Assembly: GCA_038502055.1 (NCBI GenBank)
Contig: JAXRKN010000037.1
Span: 4,464,001-4,528,000, forward strand
From: Tanytarsus gracilentus
Taxonomy: Eukaryota > Arthropoda > Insecta > Diptera > Chironomidae
DNA: 64,000 bases
Direction: 5' to 3'
Part shown: positions 38,601-48,396 of the stretch, in pieces
Layout of the letters: each line of letters opens with the position of its first letter
Position numbering within the stretch: position 1 is the first letter of the stretch
The notes under the pieces: generated by a model
Told to the model about the DNA's origin: nothing
Database searches by the model: none
The model's input: only the letters and a program-made list of their open reading frames with translations
Program-made: the position numbers and the translations under genes

Positions 38601-39475
38601 CCCACATTGCATTATTTAAATCGTCAACTGAGACATTTAATTTAGATGCAAACATTTCGGCAAAAAGTCTCAGATTAAAACCCTAAATAAAAGAAGAAAA
38701 TAAGTTGAAGTTTAATTAAAGTTTCCTTTTTAATTTACCCATCCGTCCTGTGCGGATCCAAAAATTACATTTCCCTCCGTGGGATTAAAATATAAAGTTG
38801 AATCGTCAGCAGTTTCAAGCGCAGATTCTTGATTATTTGTGGACATGTCTTGCGTTTGAAGGACGTGAGTGGCAAAAATATTTCCAACAACGGCGTTGAC
38901 TTGTTCTAAAACTCTCCGCAAATGTTCTTCAGCATCGGTTGTGCTCATATTTCTTTCTTGAATGAGTCGATCAATTTTATTAAGGAATAAAATTGGTTTT
39001 AGATTTTCATTATAGGCTTGCTGCAGGATTGTTCTTGTTTGAGCACAAACGCCTTCAACAACATCCACAACGACTATAGCGCCATCCGCTAATCTTGCTG
39101 CGGCAGAAGTTTCACTTGAAAAGTCAACGTGTCCCGGTGAATCAATAAGATTAATTAAATATTCTTTGTTGTTGCTGGGCGATTGGTAGTAAAGTGAGAT
39201 GTTTGACGCTTTCATTGTTATTTTCCGCTCTTGCTCATCCGGTCGATTATCGAGATATCTCATTGGACCCGCATTTCTTGATGAAATTATTCCTAAAATT
39301 AAAAATACCTTGATAATTTTCATCAAATTTTAATTTTTTTCAAATCACCATTATTTGCTATTAAATAATCTGCTAACGTTGTCTTTCCATGATCGACATG
39401 AGCGATAATACAAATGTTTCTGATGTTAGCTACATCTTTTTGCAATCGTTTAATTTTTTCAAGGTTGAGAGACAT
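23660..39475 (-). CDS. EFL1: Elongation factor-like GTPase 1 (ribosome biogenesis)
   Basis: Minus-strand exons 39475-39349, 39292-38739, 38682-36933 and 24033-23660 join in phase to 934 aa. EFL1 is the EF-2-like cytosolic GTPase that, with SBDS, evicts eIF6 from late 60S subunits. The GTPase domain shows G1 AHVDHGKTT (split after residue 42 by a 56-bp intron), G3 DSPGHVDF and G4 NKIDR. EF-2-like domains follow; the last exon carries the family C-terminus DPFWIPTTEEELEQFG...EKQRTLSKNK. It is shorter than the roughly 1,120-residue vertebrate protein, probably in the variable insertions. Exon 3 (1,750 nt) begins in frame with GFNLRLFAEMFASK. The last intron (36932-24034) is 12.9 kb, out of scale with the others, and contains another gene on the opposite strand plus repeats. 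Confidence 0.92.
24034..26252. other. Distal part of the giant EFL1 intron
   Basis: Intronic AT-rich DNA with a short (CT)n tract near 24173-24192. No exon is supported. Confidence 0.45.
26253..28503. mobile_element. TA-flanked non-autonomous DNA transposon with subterminal palindromic arrays
   Basis: Perfect 12-bp terminal inverted repeats CCCACAAAACAA (26253-26264) and TTGTTTTGTGGG (28492-28503) are flanked by TA on both sides (26251-26252, 28504-28505), the target of Tc1/mariner-type elements. Subterminal arrays of short palindromic units such as TTTTACGTAAATTTT and TTTGACGTCAAATTT fill 26277-26560 and 27400-28480. The right array is a run of about 60-bp units. The central 0.8 kb is ordinary AT-rich sequence with a tRNA-like stretch. 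No transposase ORF is present, so it depends on an enzyme in trans. Confidence 0.75.
26692..26766 (-). repeat. tRNA-like (A box/B box) sequence, possible SINE head or tRNA relic
   Basis: On the minus strand, TGGTAGCGAAGTG resembles a polymerase III A box. About 40 nt further on, GGTTCGAATCC is a perfect B box. The T stem around the B box does not pair properly and no sound acceptor stem can be drawn, so it is not a functional tRNA gene. It lies inside the transposon at 26253-28503. Confidence 0.4.
28504..29646. other. Upstream region of the nested gene, inside the EFL1 intron
   Basis: Includes the presumptive promoter and 5' UTR of the nested plus-strand gene. No clear TATA/Inr pair or further exon was seen. 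Confidence 0.4.
29647..36212 (+). CDS. Secreted cysteine-rich protein of unknown function, nested in the EFL1 intron
   Basis: Five plus-strand exons (29647-30156, 33164-33244, 33311-33372, 35702-35931, 36016-36212) join in perfect phase to 359 aa, all inside the last EFL1 intron. Residues 1-27 form a signal peptide (MWVKDLVKLMLLLQLVILSS...). A basic cluster REHDHRRTRRQYKR near residue 65-80 could be a convertase site. A Thr/Lys-rich, probably disordered linker runs to about 170. The rest is a compact domain with about ten cysteines: PECAIQQVCNAVYVRLNY, CVCPPRYRDPC, TCEQASELRDC, VICKCPSHF and YGMLCVP. The tail is Ser/Thr-rich. I do not recognise a named family with confidence; a Cys-rich fold shared with some arthropod secreted proteins is possible. 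The start is the ATG; a GTG two codons upstream was ignored. Confidence 0.8.
30157..33163. other. First intron of the nested gene
   Basis: 3 kb of AT-rich intronic DNA; short ORFs lack motifs and splice-compatible context. Nothing else supported. Confidence 0.45.
34067..34685. repeat. 620-bp duplicated segment, copy B
   Basis: Direct-orientation copy of 20971-21606, 13.1 kb away, lying in the third intron of the nested gene. It differs mainly by a few substitutions and small indels; for example, a 6-bp CTTTGG present in copy A is missing here. Confidence 0.9.
36213..36932. other. EFL1 intron, between the nested gene 3' end and EFL1 exon 3
   Basis: Probably the 3' UTR of the nested gene. The two genes converge here about 720 bp apart. 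No further feature seen. Confidence 0.4.
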
Positions 39476-39708
39476 TTTAATTTTACTTTTTAAATTCTTA
39501 AATTATTTTTTGTTGTGCAAATAAAAATGTAAACAAAATCCTCGTGGACGCCCAGTAAAATTTTTTTTCCAAGTTCTTTATTTGCACGTGTTGAAAATTG
39601 ACTAAATTTAAGGGGTTATTTTTTTATTAGCTGAAAATTTTAAATTTTTTTGAATTCAAAAAATCGAAATAAAATTCGAATAATTTTTTTCCTGAATTTT
39701 TAAATTTA

Positions 39709-41183
39709 GGGTGGATGCTTGTTTTTCCTGAGTGCTTATAATTCCTGAGTAAAATTATATATGTCAATATTTCACGAACAACGCGTTTTACACCTTGACT
39801 TTCTATATAAAGTTTGAAGGTATTATCATGCTCTACAATTTTGTAAAAGAGAGCAATGACTTTCAAACCTTCCTTATGCTTGAAAAGCTCGTATTAATTT
39901 CCCCCATATAAAAATCCTCTTCGTTTATCTCATCAATTTTCATCAATTAAACAGATTGCAATATTTTCGATGATATTTTTCTTGGATCATGGAGGTTCAT
40001 ATCAACACATTAAAAACCCATTTTGAATTTTTAATGTGAGATAAGTCCTTTAAAAATGTATTTTTAAAAGGGTTTTTAATTCCTGAGTGAATTTGCTCAT
40101 AATTCCTGAGTAAATTACACATTAGTAGTCTTTGAATTTTTCGTGAGTAAAAATTTTTTTTTACGCAATAAAATCTGTTATGGACAAAAAAATTAATATG
40201 AACCTGCTTGTAACTGTTGCCGCGTGACTAATATGTGGCAGAAAAATACTAAAGAACTAAATAAATGTCTTCCTCATGGCTTTCCGAAAAAAGCACCACC
40301 GGAGGAACCAACATCCAGCATAGATAATAAAATTTTGCAGAGGAACCAATATCATGAACAAAAACTAGCATCAAGCGTAAAAATCAAAATCTAGTGAAGG
40401 AACTAACATCCAGCGGAGGAAGTGACATCCGACTCAGGAACTAACTTCTAGGAGAGAAATCGATATTCAGTTCCAGTACAAACTTTCGGCACAGGAACAA
40501 ATTTTATGTCCAGGAACTAACTTCCAGTGCTGGAACCAAGATCAAGGATGAGAACTAACACCTAGCACTCAAACCGGCATCTAATGGTTTATCAAACATT
40601 TAATAAAAATTTATTCATCGACTTTTTTAAAATGCTCCTTCAAAGTTATATTACCTGCAAAAATATTTCAAAACTAAAGGAAATAAAGGTTTGGAGGATC
40701 TTGATATAGGTATGTCATTTAGTTTCATTCTTTTTTGTCAACTGAAGCGATTAAGCTCTGATTTTAAATATTTAAACAGTTAAATTTTTCAAAAAAGTCA
40801 TGAAATTAGCATTAAAAGACGTCAGCGCAAGCACTGCTTGCACTTGTCGGATATTACATCGCTTAAATTATCAATCTGTTTATTTTTGAACACTTCCCTC
40901 AAGAAAGTATAAAGATTGAATAACAAGCTGATTTTATATCAAATTTTTAAAATTTACTCAGGAATTATAAGCATTCACTCAGGAATTATAAGCAAGGTTT
41001 TGAGTTAGTTTATGAGCATGAAGGATGCGGCTAAAAAATTTAAAGTCAGTCTCAAAATAAAGCTGTGTCTTTTGCAAATCTAACGAGGTATTGATAATGC
41101 ATGATTAGTAATGCCAAGTAAAAGAAATTTCATGTTTTATTTTCTCGCGATTCAATTTACTCAGGAATAACAAGCGTCCACCC
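39709..41183. mobile_element. TA-flanked TIR transposon between EFL1 and amylase
   Basis: Inverted termini GGGTGGATGCTTGTTTTTCC (left) and its near-perfect reverse complement ending CAAGCGTCCACCC (right) agree over about 25 bp with two mismatches, and both are flanked by TA (39707-39708, 41184-41185). The sequence ATTCCTGAGT recurs at both ends and internally (about 39741, 40080, 40101 and 40959-40995). A degenerate array of roughly 25-bp units containing AGGAACTAACATCCAGC occupies about 40290-40580. No transposase ORF. The right end lies about 65 bp from the amylase stop codon. Confidence 0.75.
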
Positions 41184-41247
41184 TAGTAGAAACATAAAAA
41201 AAATAATTTCAGCTCAAATTTTTTTATTATTGAAAAAATTTATTTTT

Positions 41248-43198
41248 TTACAATTTTGCATTGACATGATATGCTTGGAATCCATCAGATTCACCACCAG
41301 GAAGATTAATATTTGCCCAGCCACTGCCATCGACAGAAATTGATTTTCCTGTGCAGGAACTTCCCGATTTTGCGCCTGATGCAATATCGCAATAAGTACC
41401 GGATGATAAGCCAGTTTGAAAAGAACGAGCCAAAGTGCCACCCTCATTATTGAACACAACGAATCCTCTGTTTCCTCTCGAGAAAGCAATTTGGTTATTT
41501 CCATTGTCCCACCAATTTGCGACGGCGGTACCTTCAACAGCATTGCGGAAGCCAACCATGCTGTAAATCTGGCGCCATCTATGTTCACAAACCCATCCTG
41601 ATGCAGAGTCACATGCTGCTCCGATAAACGTTGGGGATCTTAAGTTTCCGTTTCCGTCAGCAGGTGGACCTTGATCACCGTCATTGAAGTAGAAGCTTGA
41701 CATGATACGAGGAATTCCATACGGCCATGCCTATTTAAAAATATAATAAGATTAATTAACTGAGAGTGTTTAAAATACATACAAGGTGGAAAGCTGTAGC
41801 CATTTTGTATGGTTTTGGATTTTTGTATGTCAAAACATCAGCACCTCCAGCGCCGTGCCCTCTTTGATTGTCCTTTAAAAAGTATAATTTATGTTAAAAT
41901 AACTACATGTTTCAGTTAATGAAGCCTTACATGATTATCAACGAAAGTAAGAGCGCTTGCGCTAGCTAAGAAACCCCAGTCTGGTCCAAAGTTAACAAGC
42001 CATTTTAGTTGATTGCGAGCATTGAAAGCTTTTCCAATTTCAGCAGAATATCTGAATTCGGTGACGGTACCAATGTGAGTGTATTCGTATTTGGTAATTG
42101 CTTCACCACCCAAATCAATTACTTCTTGCGTAACGAAAGGTCGTGAGCCGGCTGGGAAATATGCTGTATTGAGATTATTCAAACGGCTCATCATGGCTTC
42201 AACATCGCCTGGCCACATATGCTTAACTAAATCGTTAAAATAATTCAAGAATGAAAATTAATTAACTTATGGTGATTGAACTTTACCTGCGTCAATTCTA
42301 AATCCAGCAACACCAATTCCAATAAGGTCGTTCAAATAGTCAACTACTTTATCGCGAACCCACTGTGTTCCAACTTTCAAATCAGGGAGTCCCACCAACC
42401 AACAGTTTCTTACTTGATTTGGATCGCCATAGTTATTGATGTCGCCTTTAAATAAATAAATCATTTTTTTTTCTTGTTAAAAAATTTTGAAAATTGGTTT
42501 TACATCGTGGATTAAAGTCATTTGAGCCGAATGGAACTGCTGGGAAATTTAAGCCACTTGCGTCTGATGAAGATCCTCCTGTTCCTTGTCCATTTCCAGC
42601 AGCCATATGATTGATGACAGCATCAACATAAATTCTAACACCGACTGCGTTACATCTTTGAACCATGTTGATGAATTGAGCTCGGTTACCTGATCGAGTA
42701 GTGAGAATGTAGCTGACAGGTTGGTATCTTTCCCACCAAGGCTGTTAAGAGGTACATTCATCAGCATCACTATTTTTAATTGACTTGAATCAAAAACAAA
42801 AAAGCTTACCCTGAAATTAAGATAAGATTTTCAGTTAAGGAACCACTTTAGATTAAGCTATTTTTTACCTGTTGCCGATTACAAGATTTTCACTCGGTGG
42901 ACTAACTTGAACTCCAGCAAATCTGAAATTTTATAGTCACATGCTTTCACTAAATATATATCTTAATTTTAAATAAATATCTTTGATTTTTTAAAAGTTA
43001 AAATTTTACAGATTTACAATTTTTATGAGTCTTTTTTACTCACCCATTTGGAGCTAAGAAAGATTCACATTCATTAGCGATATCAGCCCACTTCCATTCA
43101 AAAAGATGGACCATTGCACTTCTTCCATTCCACCAATGAACATTCCACTGGGCGTATGTCACTGCCAGTGAGCACAATAGGACGAAACTCCACTTCAT
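41248..43198 (-). CDS. Amy: Secreted alpha-amylase (1,4-alpha-glucan endohydrolase)
   Basis: Minus-strand exons 43198-43044, 42922-42869, a single base at 42810, 42741-42504, 42445-42287, 42226-41931, 41872-41783 and 41730-41248 total 1,476 nt, 491 aa, the normal dipteran length. Signal peptide MKWSFVLLCSLAVTYA, mature start QWNVHWW. GH13 motifs are complete: DAVINH, GFRIDA (nucleophile Asp), EVIDLGGEA (acid/base Glu) and FVDNHDNQRG (transition-state Asp). GIPRIMSSFYF carries the chloride-ligand Arg of animal amylases. The C-terminal all-beta domain has the usual cysteines. It digests starch in the gut lumen. Without the 1-nt exon the frame breaks exactly at the invariant RPWWERYQP. Poly(A) signal AATAAA at 41244-41239, just after the stop. 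Confidence 0.93.
42810..42810 (-). other. Amy: Predicted one-nucleotide exon (G) of the amylase gene
   Basis: Exon 2 ends GGC AAC AG before GTAAAA, and exon 3 begins CCT TGG TGG after CTTAACAG, so one base is missing. Midway lies TTAATTTCAG-G-GTAAGC: a good acceptor, one base, and a good donor. Using it gives AGG (Arg) and two introns of 58 bp (42868-42811) and 68 bp (42809-42742), both normal sizes here. The restored NRPWWERYQP is the family consensus. Alternatives are a one-base deletion in the assembly at the exon 3 acceptor, or non-canonical splicing. Confidence 0.55.
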
Positions 43199-43225
43199 TT
43201 TTTCTTTTCTCTCGAGTCTGAACTG

Positions 43226-43261
43226 AAACTGAATTTATTTCGCAGCAGCTGCTGCTTTATA
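43226..43261 (-). promoter_or_regulatory. Amy: TATA box plus initiator of the amylase gene
   Basis: On the minus strand TATAAAG (43261-43255) is followed by TCAGTT with its A at 43230, about 30 bp downstream. Between them lies the palindrome GCAGCAGCTGCTGC, which includes a CAGCTG E-box. The predicted 5' UTR is only about 32 nt. Confidence 0.7.
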
Positions 43262-43605
43262 AGGGCCTCCCAAGACGATAAAAGTGGTCGTTGATAACTT
43301 AATAACTTAATACTTCAACGGCGCTTTTTGATAATGAAACTTATCAAAGACAAAAAATACTCAAGCACTGCTGGGAAGTTCTCTCCATCAAAAATAAAGA
43401 GCTTTTCATTTTTCATATCTTATCAGTGTGATTTAAGAAAATCTCCTTCTAGATTGTTCGCACATATGTGCATTTCTAGTTCTGTTATCAGCCAGACGGG
43501 GGTTACAAAAATACTTAATTTTTTTCACGTGGAGGCATGTAATCAATAATAATGTTCAGAATTAAATCCCTTAATTGATTTTGGACCACTCATAAAATTT
43601 TTATT

Positions 43606-44767
43606 ATAGCTCCGCTATATATTAATTTTGGATTTTTCCAAAACCTGTTTTCGGCCTCTAGTGCCAAGACATTACATTTTGCAATATCAAAACTTATACT
43701 CAAATGATAGGCCTAGTCAAACCCTACAAACTGGCGAAAACAGATTTGAAATCGGTTGATCCTACGAGGAGTTAGAGCCATTTAAGTCATCTTACTTTCT
43801 CACTTTCTCACTTTCTTACTTTCTCACTTTCTTACTTTCTCACGATCTTAGTGAACGCCATATCTCAAGAACGGCTAGTCGGATTTGACTCGGGTTTGTG
43901 GCTAAAGATCGGGTTTTGGCTCTAGTTGTGCAAGAAGTATTTTGTTTTGAGGTACGTCCCTCCAAGGACAGTCCCTGAGTGCAAAAATGTCCTTTTTCAT
44001 ACAAATTTTCTTTTATATGGCTTCATGGGTATCGTTGAACTCGTCATTGCATCAGGAATCGATTGACATTGATGATTTTTGAGGAATGTCCATCAAGGCC
44101 GGCCTGGAGTGCCACTAATGTCCATTTTTCAGAACTATGGCTTCATGTATGTCGTTGAACTCGTCATTGCATCAGGAATCGATTGACATTGACGATTTTT
44201 GAAGAATGTCCATCAAGGCCGGCCTGGAGTGCCACTAATGTCCATTTTTCAGAACTATGGCTTCATGTATGTCGTTGAACTCGTCATTGCATCAGGAATC
44301 GATTGACATTGACGATTTTTGAAGAATGTCCATCATGGACGGCCAGGAGTGCCACTAATGTCCATTTTTCAGAACTATGGCTTCATGTGTATCGTTGAAC
44401 TCGTAATTGCATGAGGAATCGATTGACATTGACGATTTTTGAGGAATGTCCATCATGGTCGGCCAGGAGTGCCACTAATGTCCATTTTTCAGAACTATGG
44501 CTTCATGTATGTCGTTGAACTCGTCATTGCATCAGGAATTTATTGACATTGACGATTTTTGAGGAATGTCCATCATGGTCGGCCAGGAGTGCCACTAATG
44601 TCCATTTTTCAGAACTATGGCTTCATGTATGTCGTTGAACTCGTCATTGCATCAGGAATTTATTGACATTGACGATTTTTGAGGAATGTCCATCATGGTC
44701 GGCCAGGAGTGCCACTAATGTCCATTTTTCAGAACTATGGGGTACTAATCTAAGACAGCGGAGCTAT
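43606..44767. mobile_element. TIR element carrying a 120-bp satellite array
   Basis: Inverted termini ATAGCTCCGCT (43606-43616) and AGCGGAGCTAT (44757-44767). Contents in order: about 180 bp of unique sequence, an ACTTTCTC microsatellite (about 43795-43852), about 130 bp of unique sequence, then six tandem 120-bp units up to 44740. No ORF for a transposase and no clear target duplication. It starts about 340 bp upstream of the amylase TATA box. Confidence 0.6.
43987..44740. repeat. 120-bp satellite array, about 6.2 copies
   Basis: Exact 120-bp period. Each unit contains GCCACTAATGTCCATTTTTC, CTATGGCTTCATG, CGTTGAACTCGTCATTGCAT and GAGGAATGTCCATCA. Units differ by only a few substitutions, implying recent amplification. 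It is the reverse complement of the unit at 15941-16315. Confidence 0.95.
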
Positions 44768-46064
44768 TGGAAATGGCAACGCCGTTTGCAGACCCATCTT
44801 GTTTTCTTTTCAACATCTGTTCTTTAAAATGAAGTTACAAAATATTTTGCCGCTTAATTTACAAAATAAATTTCACACATATATTCACCAATTGACAGAT
44901 ACTAAATTTTAACGATAATTGATGGTCCAATACAAGCTTAAACGTCTAAGGCATTGGAAAATTGCTACTGTTGTTTACTTTCATATTGGAAAATCTTGAT
45001 TTTTTTGGGCATTTCAATAAAAAGAATTTCGCAAAGTTTATTTTTCACACCTCGAATCTTCATGAAACTATTTAAAGCAAAACGTCTATTTGAGCGTGAT
45101 ATAAACAATTTTTTTTTCTTCTGAAAAACATTGTACTTTTTGCATATTCAGAAAGTAGCGCAATTGTAGCATTTTGATTTTCTTTAAAATTTTCTAGCCT
45201 GCAAATTTTTAACAATTTTTTTCGACACTAAAAATAAATTGTCGTCACATCATGTAGGAAAATACTTTTTGATTCATTTCTCTATGTATCATCATGAATA
45301 TAATTTAAAGGAGTTTAATAATATCAAATTTTATATCCTCATAAATGACTGAAATGATTTAAATAAAATGTGTGGCATTTTATATGGCAATAATTTGGAA
45401 GAATCATCAAAGAAAATTCATCACCTTTTTCTTTGACACAAGTTAATATATTGGGAGAAAAGCAATGTATTGGAAAAGACAAGTTCACAATGCGTTAAAT
45501 ATTTCTCTCGATGACTGGAGAAAAGAGATATGATTAGATTTATATTATTGATTAATAATTAATTTGCTTTATATCTCATCAGAAAAAAAACTCCATGGAG
45601 AGAATGTGAATAAAACAGATAAAATAAAATTAATTAAAAGGTAAACACACGTTAAAGCATGCTTTTTATATATATTTTTTCAAGGCATTTCATTGATGAA
45701 AGAATTCTATTTGATTATCGGTGTTTTAATTTGTATTATTGAAAGTAAAAAACTGAAGAATATTAAAAAGCAATGATCAAGTATTTAAAGAAAGCAAAAA
45801 TTACAAACTGATATGACAACTTAAATTTAGCAATTATATAAGCATGTGTTAGGATTTGATTGAACAAATAATAAAATTGCATAAAACGATGTGCATGTGA
45901 GGCGTGTGATTGATTATTTTCAATAGTTATTTTTTGTCCTTCCTTTGAAGAGAGAAAAACGAGAAAAAAAAATTAAATTAAAAAATATATGCGATAAAAG
46001 GGTAAAAAAATAAGCGAAAACATAAGATAAGATAAAAATGCGATTCAAAATGTGTTAGTTCTCT
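44768..46064. other. Intergenic, satellite element to RhoGDI
   Basis: AT-rich; includes the RhoGDI 3' UTR at the right edge. No exon supported. Confidence 0.4.
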
Positions 46065-46658
46065 TTACCAATCTTTTTCAACTTTCAGTGTCCATTCCCA
46101 CTTCAAGTGTTCAAATTTATCGTCGTCCGTGAAAAGGCTTGAGACACTGTACTCGCCTCTTGCCAACATGCCACTCGGTGCTTCTTCGAACGGGGTAGTG
46201 TAGCTTTGAATTTCAGCTTTCGGTGGGTAACTTCCAACCATATGGGTCATTTTATCAACTGGTACGCCCATTCGACAGCTCTTCTGGATGTACTTCAGAC
46301 CATGCACAATTTCACGCTGAACGAAAAACTCGATCCTGATTCGATACTGAATGCCTTCCTTGATGGTAAATGACTGCTTCTTTAATTGCGTCAAATCGCC
46401 GCTCAAGTCTAAAACCATATCATCGCGACCGGGAACCATTAGTGCTAGTTTCTTCACAATAACATCTTTAGGATTATTGGCATCAATTATGATTTTTTCT
46501 GCCTGTGAACCCAAGAGCGCCTCCTTATATTTCCTCAAACTCTCATCTTCGGTGTCCAAGTTCATAATTTCATCAATGGTTTTTTGCGGAGGAGCCTTGT
46601 AGTTAATTTCATTTTCGCCCTCTTCATTAAAAGTCTCGGGATTATTTTCAGACGACAT
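46065..46658 (-). CDS. RhoGDI: Rho GDP-dissociation inhibitor
   Basis: 197 aa, single coding exon. RhoGDI extracts prenylated Rho, Rac and Cdc42 from membranes and keeps them GDP-bound in the cytosol. The N-terminal arm (residues 1-60) is acidic and flexible (NYKAPPQKTIDEIMNLD). The immunoglobulin-like prenyl-binding domain follows, with the family blocks FTIKEGIQYRIRIEFFVQRE, IVHGLKYIQ, VDKMTHMVGSYPPK, MLARGEYSVSSLF and the terminal WEWTLKVEKDW. The start at 46658 is preceded by a good acceptor (TATCTTCCAG) 9 nt upstream, so the 5' UTR is split by an intron. An upstream in-frame ATG at 46733 lies inside that intron and was not used. Confidence 0.95.
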   Translation of the reverse strand: MSSENNPETFNEEGENEINYKAPPQKTIDEIMNLDTEDESLRKYKEALLGSQAEKIIIDANNPKDVIVKKLALMVPGRDDMVLDLSGDLTQLKKQSFTIKEGIQYRIRIEFFVQREIVHGLKYIQKSCRMGVPVDKMTHMVGSYPPKAEIQSYTTPFEEAPSGMLARGEYSVSSLFTDDDKFEHLKWEWTLKVEKDW

Positions 46659-47338
46659 ATTATAACTGGAAGATAAAATCGTGTTATTTTTGAAAAAAAA
46701 AACAGCGGAATATGTACGAGCGATAAGTTGCAATGACTCATATTTAGCTCTCTTCTATCTAAGCGATAATTTTTTCCTCTCTTTGTGCAACGAATTTTTT
46801 AATTGTTGTTGTAAATGCTCCGGTGTGATATTTATTGAATTTTCCAATTAATATACTTACACTTAAGTGTAAACTCCAATTGCAACGAGTGTCGTGATTA
46901 CTTAGGAAGTAAGTTAAAACAAATTGAAGATAAAGACACTTAGATTAGTTACGAAAAACTGTGAAAATATAAAATCGACTTTTCTAAAATCGTTTCAAGT
47001 GAGTTAACTTGACTTTTTAGGATCAAGTTAGACTTGCACAAGATATTTTTTTTAAATAAATTTTAATAATTAATTTAATCTCCTTATCTTTATAAGAACA
47101 AAAGTTAATTAATTGAATTAATGATTTTTGTTTTATATTATTTTGTATGATTGAAAAATGAATAAAATTTATCTTTTTTAACTCTAGAAAATTGGAAAAT
47201 TTTTGTAACGTACTTTTTCAAATAATCTAACCGTGAAAACTAAATTCATTGAAACCTCAAAACTTACTTCTTGTTTTGTTTACATGCTTAAAAAAAATTT
47301 CACATAAATTTCAAGTTTTTGCTTAATTCTTAAAATAA

Positions 47339-48396
47339 ATGGGTTCAACAACACCAACTAAGTCACCACAACTAGATTCAGATGATGAAAACTCGATAGT
47401 AATTAATTTAAATCAATTTTTGTTACATTCACACGGATTAAAATAAATATTTTTTTTCAGAGGACACGCAGCAAAATTTACGCAAGGAAATCAATTAAAA
47501 ATGATTCCCAATTCAAATATTCAAACGAGTCGACTGAGTATGAAGAGAGCAATGCATCACCTTCTCCTCGAAGAAAAGTTTTGTATCCGGAATTAAGCGG
47601 TCTCAATGAGGATCCGAGTGATACAGAAAGTCCTGAAGAGCAGCCGCCAGAAGATCGAGAAAAAACACCGTTTCCAGCAGTGAGAGAAAACTCTCCGGAT
47701 TCTTCTTCATTTCAATTGTGGTTTATCATTTTTGCGTCAATTTTATTAGTCATTGGAGTTGCCTATAGTTTTTTTTCGAGACAGCCAATCACTTCCTTAA
47801 ATGACAAAACGCAAATAATTGACTGCTCGAAAATTATGGATTTGAACAAGAAGTATGGGAATCAAGATAAGAAGTTGTTCAAATCACTTCAAGCGGGAAT
47901 CGAAGGAATGTACAACAAAAGAACACCACAAGTACCGTCAGTGGTTACATTTTTTTCAACCGATGAGAATTCAATTAATGCTGTGCTCAGTGATGTGATT
48001 AAGATAGCAAAAAAGTGTATTAATCAGACTCATGATCCACTTTCGCTCACTCATAAGGACCTCAATACTGAAGAATTCCTGAAAGATAATCGTAAAGTAA
48101 TTTCAATGTACAAGAGTGAACTGGAGGAAAAAACAATAATGATTATTAACAATGTAGACATGATCGATGGCAAAATTGTTGGCAGTCTTCACTCATTTGC
48201 GGACACTCACAATCCTCTCGTGTCTGAGTCAATTCTTTATCTTACCGTTAAAGTTCCAAACGAACCATCTGGCAATAAGGCTGACTTTATTTACACCTAT
48301 CTGCAAAATCAGTGGAAAGACTTGGCGAGCAACATAAGAGATCCATTAATCACCCGATTCATTGATCAAACATTCTACATTAATCACGTATCCTAA
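47339..48396 (+). CDS. Torsin-1A-interacting protein (LAP1/LULL1-like)
   Basis: Exons 47339-47398 and 47461-48396 give 331 aa. Residues 1-102 are charged, Ser/Pro-rich and probably nucleoplasmic. One membrane segment follows at about 103-124 (LWFIIFASILLVIGVAYSFF). The remainder is a lumenal domain with the look of the LAP1/LULL1 fold: PSVVTFFSTDENSINAVL, then EEKTIMIINNVDMI and SILYLTVKVP. LAP1-type proteins bind and activate the AAA+ ATPase torsin in the nuclear envelope/ER lumen. Identification rests on architecture and fold-like pattern rather than a unique signature, so a different single-pass protein remains possible. Divergently oriented with RhoGDI, about 0.7 kb apart. Confidence 0.65.

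Noticed and set aside
42743..42780. A 13-nt exon (TCAATTAAAAATA) as another way to repair the amylase frame
   Set aside because: It sits slightly upstream of this span on the minus strand, its donor (ATA-GTGATG) is weak, and it would insert four foreign residues before the invariant PWWERYQP and lose the Arg.
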